From assembly GCA_021299635.1 (NCBI GenBank), contig JAJTFA010000002.1, positions 124,001 to 188,000 on the forward strand: a stretch of DNA of 64,000 bases, given 5' to 3'. The first letter of the stretch is position 1; every line of letters starts with the position of its first letter. This document shows positions 42,039 to 51,654 of this stretch, piece after piece. Both the position numbers and the translations under genes were made by a program. Source of the stretch: Sphingobacteriales bacterium. GTDB taxonomy: Bacteria; Bacteroidota; Bacteroidia; UKL13-3. The notes beneath the pieces were generated by a model. That model was given only the letters and a program-made list of their open reading frames with translations. It was not told the origin of the DNA and did no database searches.

Positions 42039-44915
42039 ATGGCAAAGGCAAAACAGGTAGTAAATTCAGTTTTACAAAAAACCGAAGAGGAATATATTGA
42101 TGTATTGGGTGCGCGTGAGCATAACCTGAAAAATATTGATGTACGCATTCCAAGAAATAAACTGGTTACCATAACCGGCCTAAGTGGTAGCGGCAAATCT
42201 TCTTTAGCCTTTGATACCATTTTTGCCGAAGGTCAGCGGAGGTATATGGAAAGTTTTAGTGCCTACGCACGCCAATTTATTGGCAATATGGAGCGGCCCG
42301 ATGTAGATAAAATTAACGGCCTGTCGCCTGTAATTTCTATCGAGCAAAAAACGGTTAATAAAAACCCTCGCTCAACTGTTGGCACCATAACAGAGATTTA
42401 TGATTTTATGCGCCTGCTTTTTGCACGTGTTGCCGATGCATATAGTTATGTGAGCGGAGAGAAGATGATTAAAATGACCGAGGAGCAAATTATAGGCAGC
42501 ATTATTCAGCAATTTGAAAACAAAAAAATTTCCATACTTGCTCCGCTTATTAAAGGTAGAAAAGGGCATTACCGCGAGCTGTTTGAACAAATACGCAAAC
42601 AGGGTTTTACCAAGGTTCGTTTGGATGGTGAGTTGAAAGATTTGGTGCCTAAAATGCAGGCCGACCGCTACAAAATTCATGATATTGAGGTGCTGATTGA
42701 CCGCATAGAGCCAAGGAAAGATGCGCGTTTCAGAATTGGTGAGAGTGTACGCAGTGCTTTAAAAGCAGGCAAAGGCACAATGGTTTTGCTGGAGGGTGAA
42801 GGCAAATCAGAGAAAGCATTTCATTTCAGCAAGTTTTTAATGGATCCCAAAAGCGGCATCAGTTATGATGAGCCGCAACCCAATACATTTTCCTTTAACT
42901 CACCTTACGGAGCTTGTATAAAATGCGATGGCTTGGGTGTGGTGAGTGCGTTGGATGAACACAATATTATCCCGGATAAAACTTTAAGCATAAACAAAGG
43001 TGCTATCGTTCCTCTTGGTGAACCACGTGATAACTGGACGTTTTTGCAACTGCGCGAGCTGGCAAAAAAATATAAATTCAGTTTTGCCGATCCGGTTGAA
43101 AAAATAAAACGTGAAGCGCTGGATGTGATTTTACATGGCAGCGAAGAACCTATTGTAGTACCCTACACTTATAACAGTGGCTACACACAAAATTTTAGTT
43201 CAAACTGGGAAGGGTTGATTCCTTTTATAACGCGCCATTATCATGCCCGCAGTTCAGATAGTGTGGTGCGTTGGGCCGAGGAATTTATGACTATAGATAC
43301 CTGTCCGGATTGCGGTGGTGCGCGTTTAAAAAAAGAAGCACTGCACTATAAAATAGGGGATAAAAATATAGCAGAGCTGGCCGCATTGGAAATAACTGCA
43401 CTGGCCGATTGGTTTAATGATGCCGAGAAATACCTGGATGAAAAACAGCAGAAAATTGCAGCAGAAATTTTAAAAGAAATACGAAGCCGAATAAAATTTT
43501 TACTGGGTGTGGGCATAGATTATCTTACCCTAAACTCTCCTGCACGCACTTTAAGCGGTGGAGAAGCACAACGTATTCGGTTGGCTACACAAATAGGCTC
43601 ACAACTGGTGGGAGTGCTTTATATACTTGATGAGCCCAGTATAGGTCTTCATCAGAGAGACAACAATAGATTAATCGATTCTTTGAAAGAATTGCGGGAT
43701 GTAGGCAACAGCGTAATTGTAGTAGAGCATGATAAGGATATGATGGCTGAGAGCGATTTTATTCTGGATTTAGGTTATGGTGCAGGTATACATGGCGGAC
43801 ATATTGCTGCACAAGGAACTTTGGCCGAAGTAATGAAAGCAGATTCTCTTACTGCAAAATACCTAAATGGAAAAAAAGAAATTCAAGTCCCTGCTACACG
43901 CAGAAAGGGCAATGGAAAAAAGCTGAACATAACAGGAGCAAAGGGTAATAATTTAAAAAACCTATCGGCAGAGTTTCCGTTGCGTAAATTTATTTGTGTT
44001 AGCGGTGTTAGTGGTAGTGGTAAATCAACCCTTATTAACGAAACGTTATACCCTATTTTGAGGCAACATTTTTACGGATCGCATCAGAAACCGCTAGCAT
44101 ATAAAGAAATAAAAGGGTTGGAGTATATTGATAAAGTGATTGAAATTGATCAGAGCCCAATTGGCCGCACACCGAGAAGCAACCCTGCCACATACGTTGA
44201 AGTATTCAGTGAAATTAGAAATTTGTTTGCCAACTTGCCTGAAGCAAAAATACGAGGCTACAAACCCGGAAGATTTTCATTCAATGTTAAGGGGGGCCGC
44301 TGTGAAACATGCCAGGGTGCAGGCATGCGCACTATTGAGATGAATTTTTTACCTGATGTGTATGTTACCTGTGAAACTTGCAACGGCAAACGTTACAACA
44401 GAGAAACACTGGAGGTGCGATATAAAGGTAAAAGCATAAATGATGTGTTGGATATGCCCATTGAAGAAGCGGTTGTGTTTTTTGAAAACACGCCCCATAT
44501 ACTCAGAAAAATTGAAACCCTGCATCAAGTAGGTTTGGGATATGTAACGCTTGGGCAGCAAAGCACCACACTAAGCGGAGGAGAGGCTCAGCGGGTAAAG
44601 CTGGCTACCGAATTGAGTAAGCGCGATACAGGAAATACTTTTTATATTCTAGATGAGCCAACCACCGGCTTGCATTTTGAGGATGTACGTGTGTTGCTTG
44701 AGGTATTGCAAAAACTGGTTGAAAAAGGCAATACCGTTTTGGTAATTGAGCATAATATGGATGTGATAAAAGTTGCAGACCATGTTATTGATCTTGGGCC
44801 TGAAGGAGGAAAATATGGTGGTGAAATTTTATGCGAAGGAACACCGGAAGATATTTGCAAAAACAAGCGCAGCCATACCGGTAAATTTTTAAAGAAAGAA
44901 CTGGGAATGGTTTAA
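42039..44915 (+). CDS. uvrA: Excinuclease ABC subunit A
   Basis: This 958-residue DNA-damage recognition ATPase belongs to the UvrABC nucleotide excision repair system. It has two ABC modules: Walker A in TGLSGSGKSSLAFDTIFAEG (N-terminal) and SGVSGSGKSTLINETL (C-terminal), and signature motifs SGGEAQRIRLATQIGS and SGGEAQRVKLATELSK. Zinc fingers: CIKC with CPDC, and CETC with CETC (FNVKGGRCETCQGAGM, VYVTCETCNGKRYN). ILDEPSIGLHQRD and ILDEPTTGLHFED are the Walker B/D-loops. Complete and of normal length. Confidence 0.98.
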   Translation: MAKAKQVVNSVLQKTEEEYIDVLGAREHNLKNIDVRIPRNKLVTITGLSGSGKSSLAFDTIFAEGQRRYMESFSAYARQFIGNMERPDVDKINGLSPVISIEQKTVNKNPRSTVGTITEIYDFMRLLFARVADAYSYVSGEKMIKMTEEQIIGSIIQQFENKKISILAPLIKGRKGHYRELFEQIRKQGFTKVRLDGELKDLVPKMQADRYKIHDIEVLIDRIEPRKDARFRIGESVRSALKAGKGTMVLLEGEGKSEKAFHFSKFLMDPKSGISYDEPQPNTFSFNSPYGACIKCDGLGVVSALDEHNIIPDKTLSINKGAIVPLGEPRDNWTFLQLRELAKKYKFSFADPVEKIKREALDVILHGSEEPIVVPYTYNSGYTQNFSSNWEGLIPFITRHYHARSSDSVVRWAEEFMTIDTCPDCGGARLKKEALHYKIGDKNIAELAALEITALADWFNDAEKYLDEKQQKIAAEILKEIRSRIKFLLGVGIDYLTLNSPARTLSGGEAQRIRLATQIGSQLVGVLYILDEPSIGLHQRDNNRLIDSLKELRDVGNSVIVVEHDKDMMAESDFILDLGYGAGIHGGHIAAQGTLAEVMKADSLTAKYLNGKKEIQVPATRRKGNGKKLNITGAKGNNLKNLSAEFPLRKFICVSGVSGSGKSTLINETLYPILRQHFYGSHQKPLAYKEIKGLEYIDKVIEIDQSPIGRTPRSNPATYVEVFSEIRNLFANLPEAKIRGYKPGRFSFNVKGGRCETCQGAGMRTIEMNFLPDVYVTCETCNGKRYNRETLEVRYKGKSINDVLDMPIEEAVVFFENTPHILRKIETLHQVGLGYVTLGQQSTTLSGGEAQRVKLATELSKRDTGNTFYILDEPTTGLHFEDVRVLLEVLQKLVEKGNTVLVIEHNMDVIKVADHVIDLGPEGGKYGGEILCEGTPEDICKNKRSHTGKFLKKELGMV

Positions 44916-45016
44916 TTAATTTATGTACTAAGAATTACGCGCACATAAGCACTCCCATCGCACGGATAAATATAAGAGCCGCCATAGCATACAAAGCCCG
45001 CTTCAGGATAATGATC

Positions 45017-45047
45017 TTTATGGGTTTAGAAAAAAAGTTTATGTTTG
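45017..45047 (+). promoter_or_regulatory. Promoter of the aldolase gene
   Basis: TTTA (45017-45020), 19 bases, TATGTTTG (45040-45047) followed by C. The -7 element is exact and the -33 has one deviation. The ATG is 24 bases after the -7 element. Confidence 0.65.
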
Positions 45048-45070
45048 CAAACTTAATTTAAACTACCGTT

Positions 45071-46123
45071 ATGAGCAAAACAGTTGAATTACTGGGAGAT
45101 AAGGCCGACAGCCTTTTGAAACATGAATGTAAAACCATCATCAAAAACAATATCCATGCACCGGGACCAGATTTTGTAGAACGTATTTTTGGTCCGTCTA
45201 ATCGTAATCCTCAAGTATTGCGCAGCCTTCAGGCTTTATACGGAACAGGTCGTTTGGCAAATACGGGTTATTTATCCATTCTTCCGGTAGATCAGGGTAT
45301 TGAGCATTCAGCAGGAGCCTCTTTTGCTCCGGCACCAGCCTATTTCGATCCTGAAAATATTGTGAAACTGGCTATTGAAGGTGGTTGTAATGCGGTAGCC
45401 TCTACCTATGGAGTATTGGCAACTTGCTCCCGTAAATATGCTCATAAAATTCCATTCATCGTTAAAATAAACCACAACGAATTTCTTTCATACCCAAATA
45501 AATTTGACCAGATTATGTTTGGTTCGGTGGATGAAGCATGGAATTTAGGTGCTGTTGCTGTTGGTGCCACCATTTATTTTGGTTCAGATGAGTCAGCACG
45601 CCAAATCCAGGAAGTTGCGGCCGCGTTTGAACGTGCACATGAGTTAGGTATGGCTACCATTTTATGGTGTTATTTGCGCAATGGTTCATTCAAGAAAGAC
45701 GGGGTAGATTATCACACCTCAGCTGATTTGACTGGCCAAGCAAATCATTTGGGTGTAACTATTCAGGCCGACATCATCAAACAAAAACTACCAAGCAACA
45801 ATGGTGGTTATACAGCCCTCAATTTTGGTAAAACCCATGATAAGGTTTATACAGAGCTTTCATCCAACCATCCCATTGATTTAACGCGCTATCAGGTAGC
45901 CAATTGCTATATGGGTCGTCAGGGTTTAATCAATTCAGGTGGCGAAAGCAAAGGAGCAAGCGATATGGCTGAAGCCGTTTTCACAGCTGTAGTAAACAAA
46001 CGTGCCGGTGGCCAGGGTTTAATATCAGGTCGCAAGGCATTTCAGAAGCCGGTAAAAGATGGTGTGGCGCTGCTCAATGCCATTCAGGATGTATATTTAG
46101 ATAATTCTATTACCTTAGCGTAA
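45071..46123 (+). CDS. fbaB: Class I fructose-bisphosphate aldolase (DhnA type)
   Basis: This 350-residue archaeal-type class I aldolase uses a Schiff base rather than a metal to cleave or form fructose 1,6-bisphosphate. Signatures: [77 protein letters not shown] and [20 protein letters not shown]. The length is normal for the family. It is monocistronic, with a promoter upstream and a hairpin downstream. Confidence 0.93.
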   Translation: MSKTVELLGDKADSLLKHECKTIIKNNIHAPGPDFVERIFGPSNRNPQVLRSLQALYGTGRLANTGYLSILPVDQGIEHSAGASFAPAPAYFDPENIVKLAIEGGCNAVASTYGVLATCSRKYAHKIPFIVKINHNEFLSYPNKFDQIMFGSVDEAWNLGAVAVGATIYFGSDESARQIQEVAAAFERAHELGMATILWCYLRNGSFKKDGVDYHTSADLTGQANHLGVTIQADIIKQKLPSNNGGYTALNFGKTHDKVYTELSSNHPIDLTRYQVANCYMGRQGLINSGGESKGASDMAEAVFTAVVNKRAGGQGLISGRKAFQKPVKDGVALLNAIQDVYLDNSITLA

Positions 46124-46141
46124 TAAAATACAAATGGCTTG

Positions 46142-46188
46142 TGGTTGATTAGGTTAACTTGGTTCACTTAATCAACCATTTTGCTTTT
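46142..46188 (+). terminator. Terminator after fbaB
   Basis: A 10-bp perfect stem (TGGTTGATTA / TAATCAACCA) with a 17-base loop is followed by a T-rich tail (TTTTGCTTTT). It lies between the aldolase and accD genes. Confidence 0.55.
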
Positions 46189-46214
46189 AAATCAGAACAC
46201 TAATTAGCAAAGAA

Positions 46215-47057
46215 ATGAGTTGGTTCAAACGTGTAAAAGAAGGCATCATCACCCCAACCGATGAGAAAAAATCAGTACCTGATGGCTTGTGGCACAAATG
46301 CCCGCGCTGCAAAAAAGCGGTGGTTGCCAAGGATCATGAAGCCAATTGCTATGTTTGCCCATCATGCAATTATCATGACAAGATCGGATCAGCAGAATAC
46401 TTTAGTTTGTTGTTTGATGATGGTGAATTTACGGAGCTATTTGCTAATATCAAGCCAACCGATCCCTTAAGTTTTTTAGATACCAAGGATTATAAATCCA
46501 GATTAATAGAATCACAGAAAAAATCCGGACTAACTGACGCAATGCGCGTGGGTGTTGGCAAGGTAGAAGAAATGCCTTTGGTAGTAGCATGCATGGATTT
46601 TAATTTTATCGGAGGCTCAATGGGTAGTGTGGTGGGAGAAAAAATTGCCCGCGCCATAGATTATGCCCGTGAGAACAGAATACCTGTAATGGTTATTTCC
46701 AAATCAGGGGGTGCACGTATGATGGAGGCGGCATTTTCTTTAATGCAAATGGCCAAAACATCGGCTAAACTCGCATTGCTGGCCAAAGAAGGCATTCCCT
46801 ATATTTCCTTATTAACAGATCCAACTACAGGAGGTGTTACCGCATCATTTGCCATGCTGGGAGATTTTAACATAGCTGAGCCAGAGGCCCTGATAGGATT
46901 TGCAGGTCCTCGTGTAATCCGCGAAACTATAGGAAAAGACTTGCCAAAAGGTTTTCAAAGTTCTGAATTTTTGCTGGAACATGGCTTTGTTGATATGATA
47001 GTGAACCGAACTGAACTTAAGAGCAGGTTAGGTAAGTTGCTCAAAATGTTGGCCTAA
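46215..47057 (+). CDS. accD: Acetyl-CoA carboxylase carboxyltransferase subunit beta
   Basis: This 280-residue beta subunit transfers the carboxyl group from biotin to acetyl-CoA to make malonyl-CoA. The N-terminal zinc ribbon has CPRC and CPSC pairs, spaced as in AccD. Crotonase-like core: [60 protein letters not shown] and [18 protein letters not shown]. The partner accA is not in the window. Confidence 0.96.
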   Translation: MSWFKRVKEGIITPTDEKKSVPDGLWHKCPRCKKAVVAKDHEANCYVCPSCNYHDKIGSAEYFSLLFDDGEFTELFANIKPTDPLSFLDTKDYKSRLIESQKKSGLTDAMRVGVGKVEEMPLVVACMDFNFIGGSMGSVVGEKIARAIDYARENRIPVMVISKSGGARMMEAAFSLMQMAKTSAKLALLAKEGIPYISLLTDPTTGGVTASFAMLGDFNIAEPEALIGFAGPRVIRETIGKDLPKGFQSSEFLLEHGFVDMIVNRTELKSRLGKLLKMLA

Positions 47058-47085
47058 ACATACAGAGACCCTGCAAGCAAACTAA

Positions 47086-47116
47086 TTTGGCAAAACCACA
47101 AATTTGCCTATCTTCG
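47086..47116 (+). promoter_or_regulatory. Promoter of rpsO
   Basis: TTTG (47086-47089), 19 bases, TATCTTCG (47109-47116) followed by C. One base of the -7 element deviates. The leader is about 38 bases. Confidence 0.65.
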
Positions 47117-47158
47117 CTGCCCAATTATTTATTTTTAAACAATTAATTACTTTCAACA

Positions 47159-47434
47159 ATGCATTTGACCACTGAAACGAAGCAAGGAATCTTCGAAAAG
47201 TACGGTAAAGCCAAGTCTAAAGCAGACACAGGCTCAGCTGAGAGTCAGATCGCGCTGTTTACTCACCGCATCAACCACATTTCTGATCACCTGAAAACCA
47301 ACAAAAAGGATTTTTCGGCTGAATTGAGTTTGGTGAAACTGGTAGGTAAAAGGCGTGCACTACTCGATTATTTAATGAAAACTGATATTTTCCGCTATAG
47401 GGCGATTATCAAAGAACTAGATATCCGTAAGTAA
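47159..47434 (+). CDS. rpsO: 30S ribosomal protein S15
   Basis: This 91-residue ribosomal protein binds 16S rRNA early in small-subunit assembly. Family text: DTGSAESQIALFTHRINHIS, DHLKTNKKDFSAELSLVKLV and GKRRALLDYLMKTD. Complete. It is followed by a terminator and then pnp, the conserved rpsO-pnp order. Confidence 0.97.
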   Translation: MHLTTETKQGIFEKYGKAKSKADTGSAESQIALFTHRINHISDHLKTNKKDFSAELSLVKLVGKRRALLDYLMKTDIFRYRAIIKELDIRK

Positions 47435-47515
47435 AAAATGGGTATTACAGGAAGTAGGATACAGTATCGGATTAATAATCCCATCAATACCTTATTCCAA
47501 AAACATTAAACATTA

Positions 47516-47549
47516 AAAGCAGGGCCTTAAAAGCTCTGCTTTCTTTTTA
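47516..47549 (+). terminator. Terminator between rpsO and pnp
   Basis: A 10-bp stem (AAAGCAGGGC / GCTCTGCTTT, one G-T pair) with a 7-base loop is followed by CTTTTTAT. This matches the partial terminator often found between rpsO and pnp. Confidence 0.75.
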
Positions 47550-47617
47550 TAAAAGGCACACTTTGGCCGGCCGCACCGGAAGTGTGCTGATGTAAAACGC
47601 GGCAAGATGTAAATTAT

Positions 47618-49825
47618 ATGCAAGCAACAACAAAAACATTTGATCTGGGGGATGGAAGGTCCATCTCTATCGAGACAGGAAAATTGGCCAAACAGGCCGA
47701 TGGTTCAGTGGTGGTTCGTATGGGCGACACTATGATTCTGGCAACAGCCGTTTCGGCTAAAGAAGCCAAAGAAGATGTGGATTTTATGCCACTTACCGTA
47801 GATTATCAGGAAAAATTTGCTGCCGTAGGCCGCATTCCGGGAAGCTTTCACAAGCGCGAAGCCAAGCTAAGCGATTATGAGGTGCTGGTTAGCCGTTTGG
47901 TAGACCGTGCACTGCGCCCGCTTTTCCCTGAAGATTATCATGCCGATACACAAATTATGCTGCAGCTTATTTCTGCAGATAAAAATTTATTACCTGATTG
48001 CTTGGTGGGATTGGCCGCATCATCTGCACTGATGGTAAGCGATATTCCTTTTAACGGACCGATATCTGAGGTGCGCGTAGCACGTATCAACGGGCAGTTT
48101 AAACTTAACCCTACTATTAGTGAACTGGCGCAGGCCGATATGGATCTGATAGTAGCAGGAACCGAGCACGACCTGAACATGGTTGAAGGAGAGTGCGCTG
48201 AGGTGAGCGAAACAGATATGCTTGAAGCTCTTAAGGTGGCGCACGATGCCATTAAAATGCAGTGTAAAATGCAGTGGGAACTTTGCGAAATGCTTGGCGG
48301 ACGCAAGCCTGCGCGTGTATACAATCATGAGCGTCATGATGAAGAGCTGGAAAAGAAAATTCGTGATTTTTCTTACGATAAAGTATATGCTGCAGCCAAA
48401 TCGAGGTTAGGAAAATCTGAACGAAGTGCAGCATTTAAAACCATACGTGAGGAATTTGTAGCAGTAAATTATCCTGAAGGAAGCGAAACGGGTCCTGATA
48501 AGTTTTTAATTAATAAATATTTTCACCATGTAGAGTATGATGCAGTGCGTGCTATGATTTTAAACGAGAGAACTCGTTTGGATGGTCGTAACCTGGATCA
48601 GATACGCCCTATTTGGAGTGAGGTAAATTACCTTCCTGCTGCGCATGGTTCAGCTGTATTTACCCGTGGCGAAACCCAATCGCTAACAACCGTTACGTTG
48701 GGAACGAAACTTGATGAGCAATTATTGGATGCACCAATGAATGCAGGCTATTCAAAATTCCTGCTGCATTATAACTTTCCTTCATTCTCCACCGGAGAGG
48801 TAAAACCCAACAGGGGTCCTGGAAGAAGAGAAATTGGTCATGGAAATCTGGCACTTCGTGGATTAAAAAGGGTGTTGCCCGGTTTAGAGGAAAGCCCTTA
48901 TACCATTCGTATTGTTTCTGATATTTTAGAATCCAATGGCTCATCTTCAATGGCTACGGTTTGCGCAGGGTCTCTTGCATTAATGGATGCCGGTATTAAA
49001 ATTAAAGATGCTGTTAGCGGAATAGCGATGGGTTTAATAACCGATGAGAAAACAGGAAAATACGCTGTATTGTCTGACATTTTAGGAGATGAAGACCATT
49101 TGGGCGATATGGACTTTAAAGTTGTAGGTACTAGCAAAGGTATTGTGGCTTGCCAAATGGATATTAAAATCAACGGATTAAAATGGGAGATGGTTAATGA
49201 GGCATTAAATCAGGCTAAGGCCGGTCGTTTGCATATCATGGGCGAAATGAACAAAACTATTGCCAAGCCAAATGCAGATTACAAACCACACGCACCACGC
49301 ATACAAACCATTATTATTGATAAAGAGTTTATTGGCGCAGTAATTGGGCCAGGAGGCAAAGTAATTCAAGGCATACAAAAAGACACGGGTACAACCATTT
49401 CCATTACCGAAGTGGATAATAACGGTATTGTTGAAGTTGCCGCTACCAATGGTGAGAGCATGCAAAAAGCAGTAAACATCATTAAGGGCATTGTGGCAGT
49501 GCCTGTTGTTGGTGATGAGTATGTAGGTAAAGTAAAAACCATTGTAGACTTTGGTGCTTTTGTTGAAATATTGCCGGGTAAGGATGGCTTGTTGCACATC
49601 AGTGAAATTAGCTGGAAACGTTTGCCTAGCATGGAAGGGGTATTGCAGGTAGGTGAAGAAGTAAAGGTGAAGTTGATTGAGATAGATAAGAAAACGGGTA
49701 AGCTCAAATTATCACGTAAGGCATTGTTGCCAAAACCGGAAGGCTTTACAGAGGCTCCTAGAAGAGAGCGCAGGGAAAGACCGGAAGGAGATAGCAATTC
49801 GACACAACCGGAAACCAATGCTTAA
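47618..49825 (+). CDS. pnp: Polyribonucleotide nucleotidyltransferase
   Basis: This 735-residue phosphorolytic 3'-5' exoribonuclease has two RNase PH domains ([40 protein letters not shown]; then [39 protein letters not shown]). A KH domain follows with the GxxG loop ([20 protein letters not shown]), then an S1 domain ([33 protein letters not shown]) and a charged tail. All domains are complete. It is terminated by a strong hairpin. Confidence 0.97.
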   Translation: MQATTKTFDLGDGRSISIETGKLAKQADGSVVVRMGDTMILATAVSAKEAKEDVDFMPLTVDYQEKFAAVGRIPGSFHKREAKLSDYEVLVSRLVDRALRPLFPEDYHADTQIMLQLISADKNLLPDCLVGLAASSALMVSDIPFNGPISEVRVARINGQFKLNPTISELAQADMDLIVAGTEHDLNMVEGECAEVSETDMLEALKVAHDAIKMQCKMQWELCEMLGGRKPARVYNHERHDEELEKKIRDFSYDKVYAAAKSRLGKSERSAAFKTIREEFVAVNYPEGSETGPDKFLINKYFHHVEYDAVRAMILNERTRLDGRNLDQIRPIWSEVNYLPAAHGSAVFTRGETQSLTTVTLGTKLDEQLLDAPMNAGYSKFLLHYNFPSFSTGEVKPNRGPGRREIGHGNLALRGLKRVLPGLEESPYTIRIVSDILESNGSSSMATVCAGSLALMDAGIKIKDAVSGIAMGLITDEKTGKYAVLSDILGDEDHLGDMDFKVVGTSKGIVACQMDIKINGLKWEMVNEALNQAKAGRLHIMGEMNKTIAKPNADYKPHAPRIQTIIIDKEFIGAVIGPGGKVIQGIQKDTGTTISITEVDNNGIVEVAATNGESMQKAVNIIKGIVAVPVVGDEYVGKVKTIVDFGAFVEILPGKDGLLHISEISWKRLPSMEGVLQVGEEVKVKLIEIDKKTGKLKLSRKALLPKPEGFTEAPRRERRERPEGDSNSTQPETNA

Positions 49826-49830
49826 CACAT

Positions 49831-49866
49831 AAAAAAGCCGCCCCGAGAAATCGGGGCGGCTTTTTT
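49831..49866. terminator. Strong terminator after pnp
   Basis: A perfect 16-bp inverted repeat with GCCGCCCCGA / TCGGGGCGGC arms and flanking A6/T6, closed by a GAAA tetraloop. It lies between the convergent pnp and glycosyltransferase genes and can work in both directions. Confidence 0.92.
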
Positions 49867-49909
49867 GTTTAGTAGTGTAATTAATTAATGCATCTGTTGA
49901 TTCACTTTG

Positions 49910-51031
49910 CTATACATGATAGGTTCTGTTTTTCCACTTAAAATTAAAAGGCAGGAAATAAAACATCTGTGTGCACACAGTAATACAAATGCTGTACACC
50001 TCATAGGTGAGGAGGTAATCAAAATTTTTATGTAAATCTATTTTGCTCTTTAGCAGATAAACCGATAAGGATTGCAGCAGCAGTTTGATGCCGTAAAAAA
50101 TCAGACCCAGTTTAAGATTGTATATAAAAAGTATGATGATGGCCGGACCAAATAATCCGAAAATGCCAAAAAACACCCACCAATACAAAGGCAATTCTCT
50201 TGCACCTACCAGCCAGCGCTTTCGCTGATGCATCAGCAATTGAAAATCATCAACCGGAGCCGAACGATTGATTACGTTCTTGTTCATAACGTTTAAGGTA
50301 TCAAAACCACGGGCACGTACTTCTTTAAAAAGTTTAAAATCTTCTGTTACAGAAAAATCTATATGCTCATAACCGCCCGTGCTCCAGTATGCGTCCTTGG
50401 TAATAGCCATATTATTTCCAACGGCTGTGCATTTTAAGCCATAATTGTCAAAACTGCGCAGCAAGCCCATAAAGTACATCCAGTCTATCTCTTGCATACG
50501 GCCCATTCTTGTACCATTGTCTTCAACAATAGTAGTACCGGAAACAATGCCAATATTGTTACCGAAAAAACCAACCATTTCACGCGCCCACTTTTCATGA
50601 ACAGCCACATCGGCATCGGTTATCAGATAAATATCACCAGTTGCCAGATGTGCCAAATGTGCCAGCACATTGGCTTTGCCTTTGGCCTTGCCTAGGTTGT
50701 CTGATATCGGCACCATTTTAAATGATGGCTTATCGGCAACAAATGCAGCTATTAATTCTGCAGTATTGTCTTCTGACTGATCTTCACCAATCAAGAATTG
50801 AATTTTGCCCTTCGGATAATCAAGTTTATTTAATGCATCTAAACAGCGGATAATATGCTTTGATTCATTTCTTGCAGCTACCAAAACACTAATTAAAGGC
50901 AATTCATGATCCGCTGGTTTTTTGGGCGCCTCATCTGCTTTATACCACAGCATGGCCGACATATTCAATAGCTGAAGGCTTATGTATAAACAAAGCAAGA
51001 TAACTGATATGTTAACCAACCACAGACTCAC
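49910..51031 (-). CDS. Family 2 glycosyltransferase, membrane-bound
   Basis: This 373-residue protein has an N-terminal transmembrane helix, a cytosolic GT-A domain and two or three C-terminal helices. Nucleotide-sugar motifs: ISVLVAARNESKHIIRCLDA, FLIGEDQSEDNT, the DxD-type ITDADVAVHEKWAREM, FSVTEDFKLFKEVRARGF and the processive-type MHQRKRWLVG (QxxRW-like). Such enzymes make polysaccharides or glycolipids. It overlaps the deacetylase stop by 4 bases (ATGA), so a deacetylated N-acetylhexosamine product is a reasonable but unproven idea. Confidence 0.87.
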   Translation of the reverse strand: MSLWLVNISVILLCLYISLQLLNMSAMLWYKADEAPKKPADHELPLISVLVAARNESKHIIRCLDALNKLDYPKGKIQFLIGEDQSEDNTAELIAAFVADKPSFKMVPISDNLGKAKGKANVLAHLAHLATGDIYLITDADVAVHEKWAREMVGFFGNNIGIVSGTTIVEDNGTRMGRMQEIDWMYFMGLLRSFDNYGLKCTAVGNNMAITKDAYWSTGGYEHIDFSVTEDFKLFKEVRARGFDTLNVMNKNVINRSAPVDDFQLLMHQRKRWLVGARELPLYWWVFFGIFGLFGPAIIILFIYNLKLGLIFYGIKLLLQSLSVYLLKSKIDLHKNFDYLLTYEVYSICITVCTQMFYFLPFNFKWKNRTYHV

Positions 51032-51654
51032 AGGGCATCAAAGGTAAATCCCTTTTCAGAAAAATGGCTGAGCATGGAAGGCAGCATCCGCATCATATTT
51101 TCAGCAGCCTTTTCGCTATCATGAAAAACAACGATTGACCCTGATTCTGCTAGTCTTAAGCATTTATCAAGGGCAACATCCACATTTAGGCCTTTATCAA
51201 AATCACAGGTAAGCACATCCCACATTACAATCTGATAATTCTTTTTTAAGACACGTGTTTGTGCAGCGGTGATGCGCCCGTATGGCGGCCGGAATAAATC
51301 AGATTTAACAAAGGAGGCTGCCATTTCAATATTATCGTAATACAACCGGTTTTTTGTATGCCAACCATTTAAATGATTAAAGGTGTGATTGCCTGTGCGA
51401 TGGCCCTCTGCGAGTATTTGTTTATATGTTTCAGGAAATTTGCGCACATTATCTCCTACACAAAAAAACGTAGCCTTTGCATTAAATTGTTTCAGGGTTT
51501 GCAACACCCATGGTGTAATGGTTGGATGGGGCCCGTCATCAAAAGTAATAAACAGCTTTTTATCAGCCGTATCAACCTTCCAAGTAAGAGAAGGCATTAA
51601 CTTCATGAAAAAAGAAGGTATTCTGTGTTTTAGGGTTATTTTTGCTGCAAACAT
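51028..51654 (-). CDS. Polysaccharide deacetylase (NodB domain)
   Basis: This 208-residue NodB-homology enzyme removes acetyl groups from N-acetylated sugars. Motifs: MT1 FITFDDGPHP, MT2 HRTGNHTFNH with the HxxxH zinc pair, MT3 LFRPPYGRITAAQ, and the end motifs WDVLTCDF and GSIVVFHDS. The ATG at 51654 gives the usual short N-terminus (KHRIPSFFMKLMPSLTW). A longer form from 51705 is possible. The start codon shares the bases CATG with the start of the divergent tolC-like gene. It is coupled to the glycosyltransferase gene. Confidence 0.85.
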   Translation of the reverse strand: MFAAKITLKHRIPSFFMKLMPSLTWKVDTADKKLFITFDDGPHPTITPWVLQTLKQFNAKATFFCVGDNVRKFPETYKQILAEGHRTGNHTFNHLNGWHTKNRLYYDNIEMAASFVKSDLFRPPYGRITAAQTRVLKKNYQIVMWDVLTCDFDKGLNVDVALDKCLRLAESGSIVVFHDSEKAAENMMRMLPSMLSHFSEKGFTFDAL

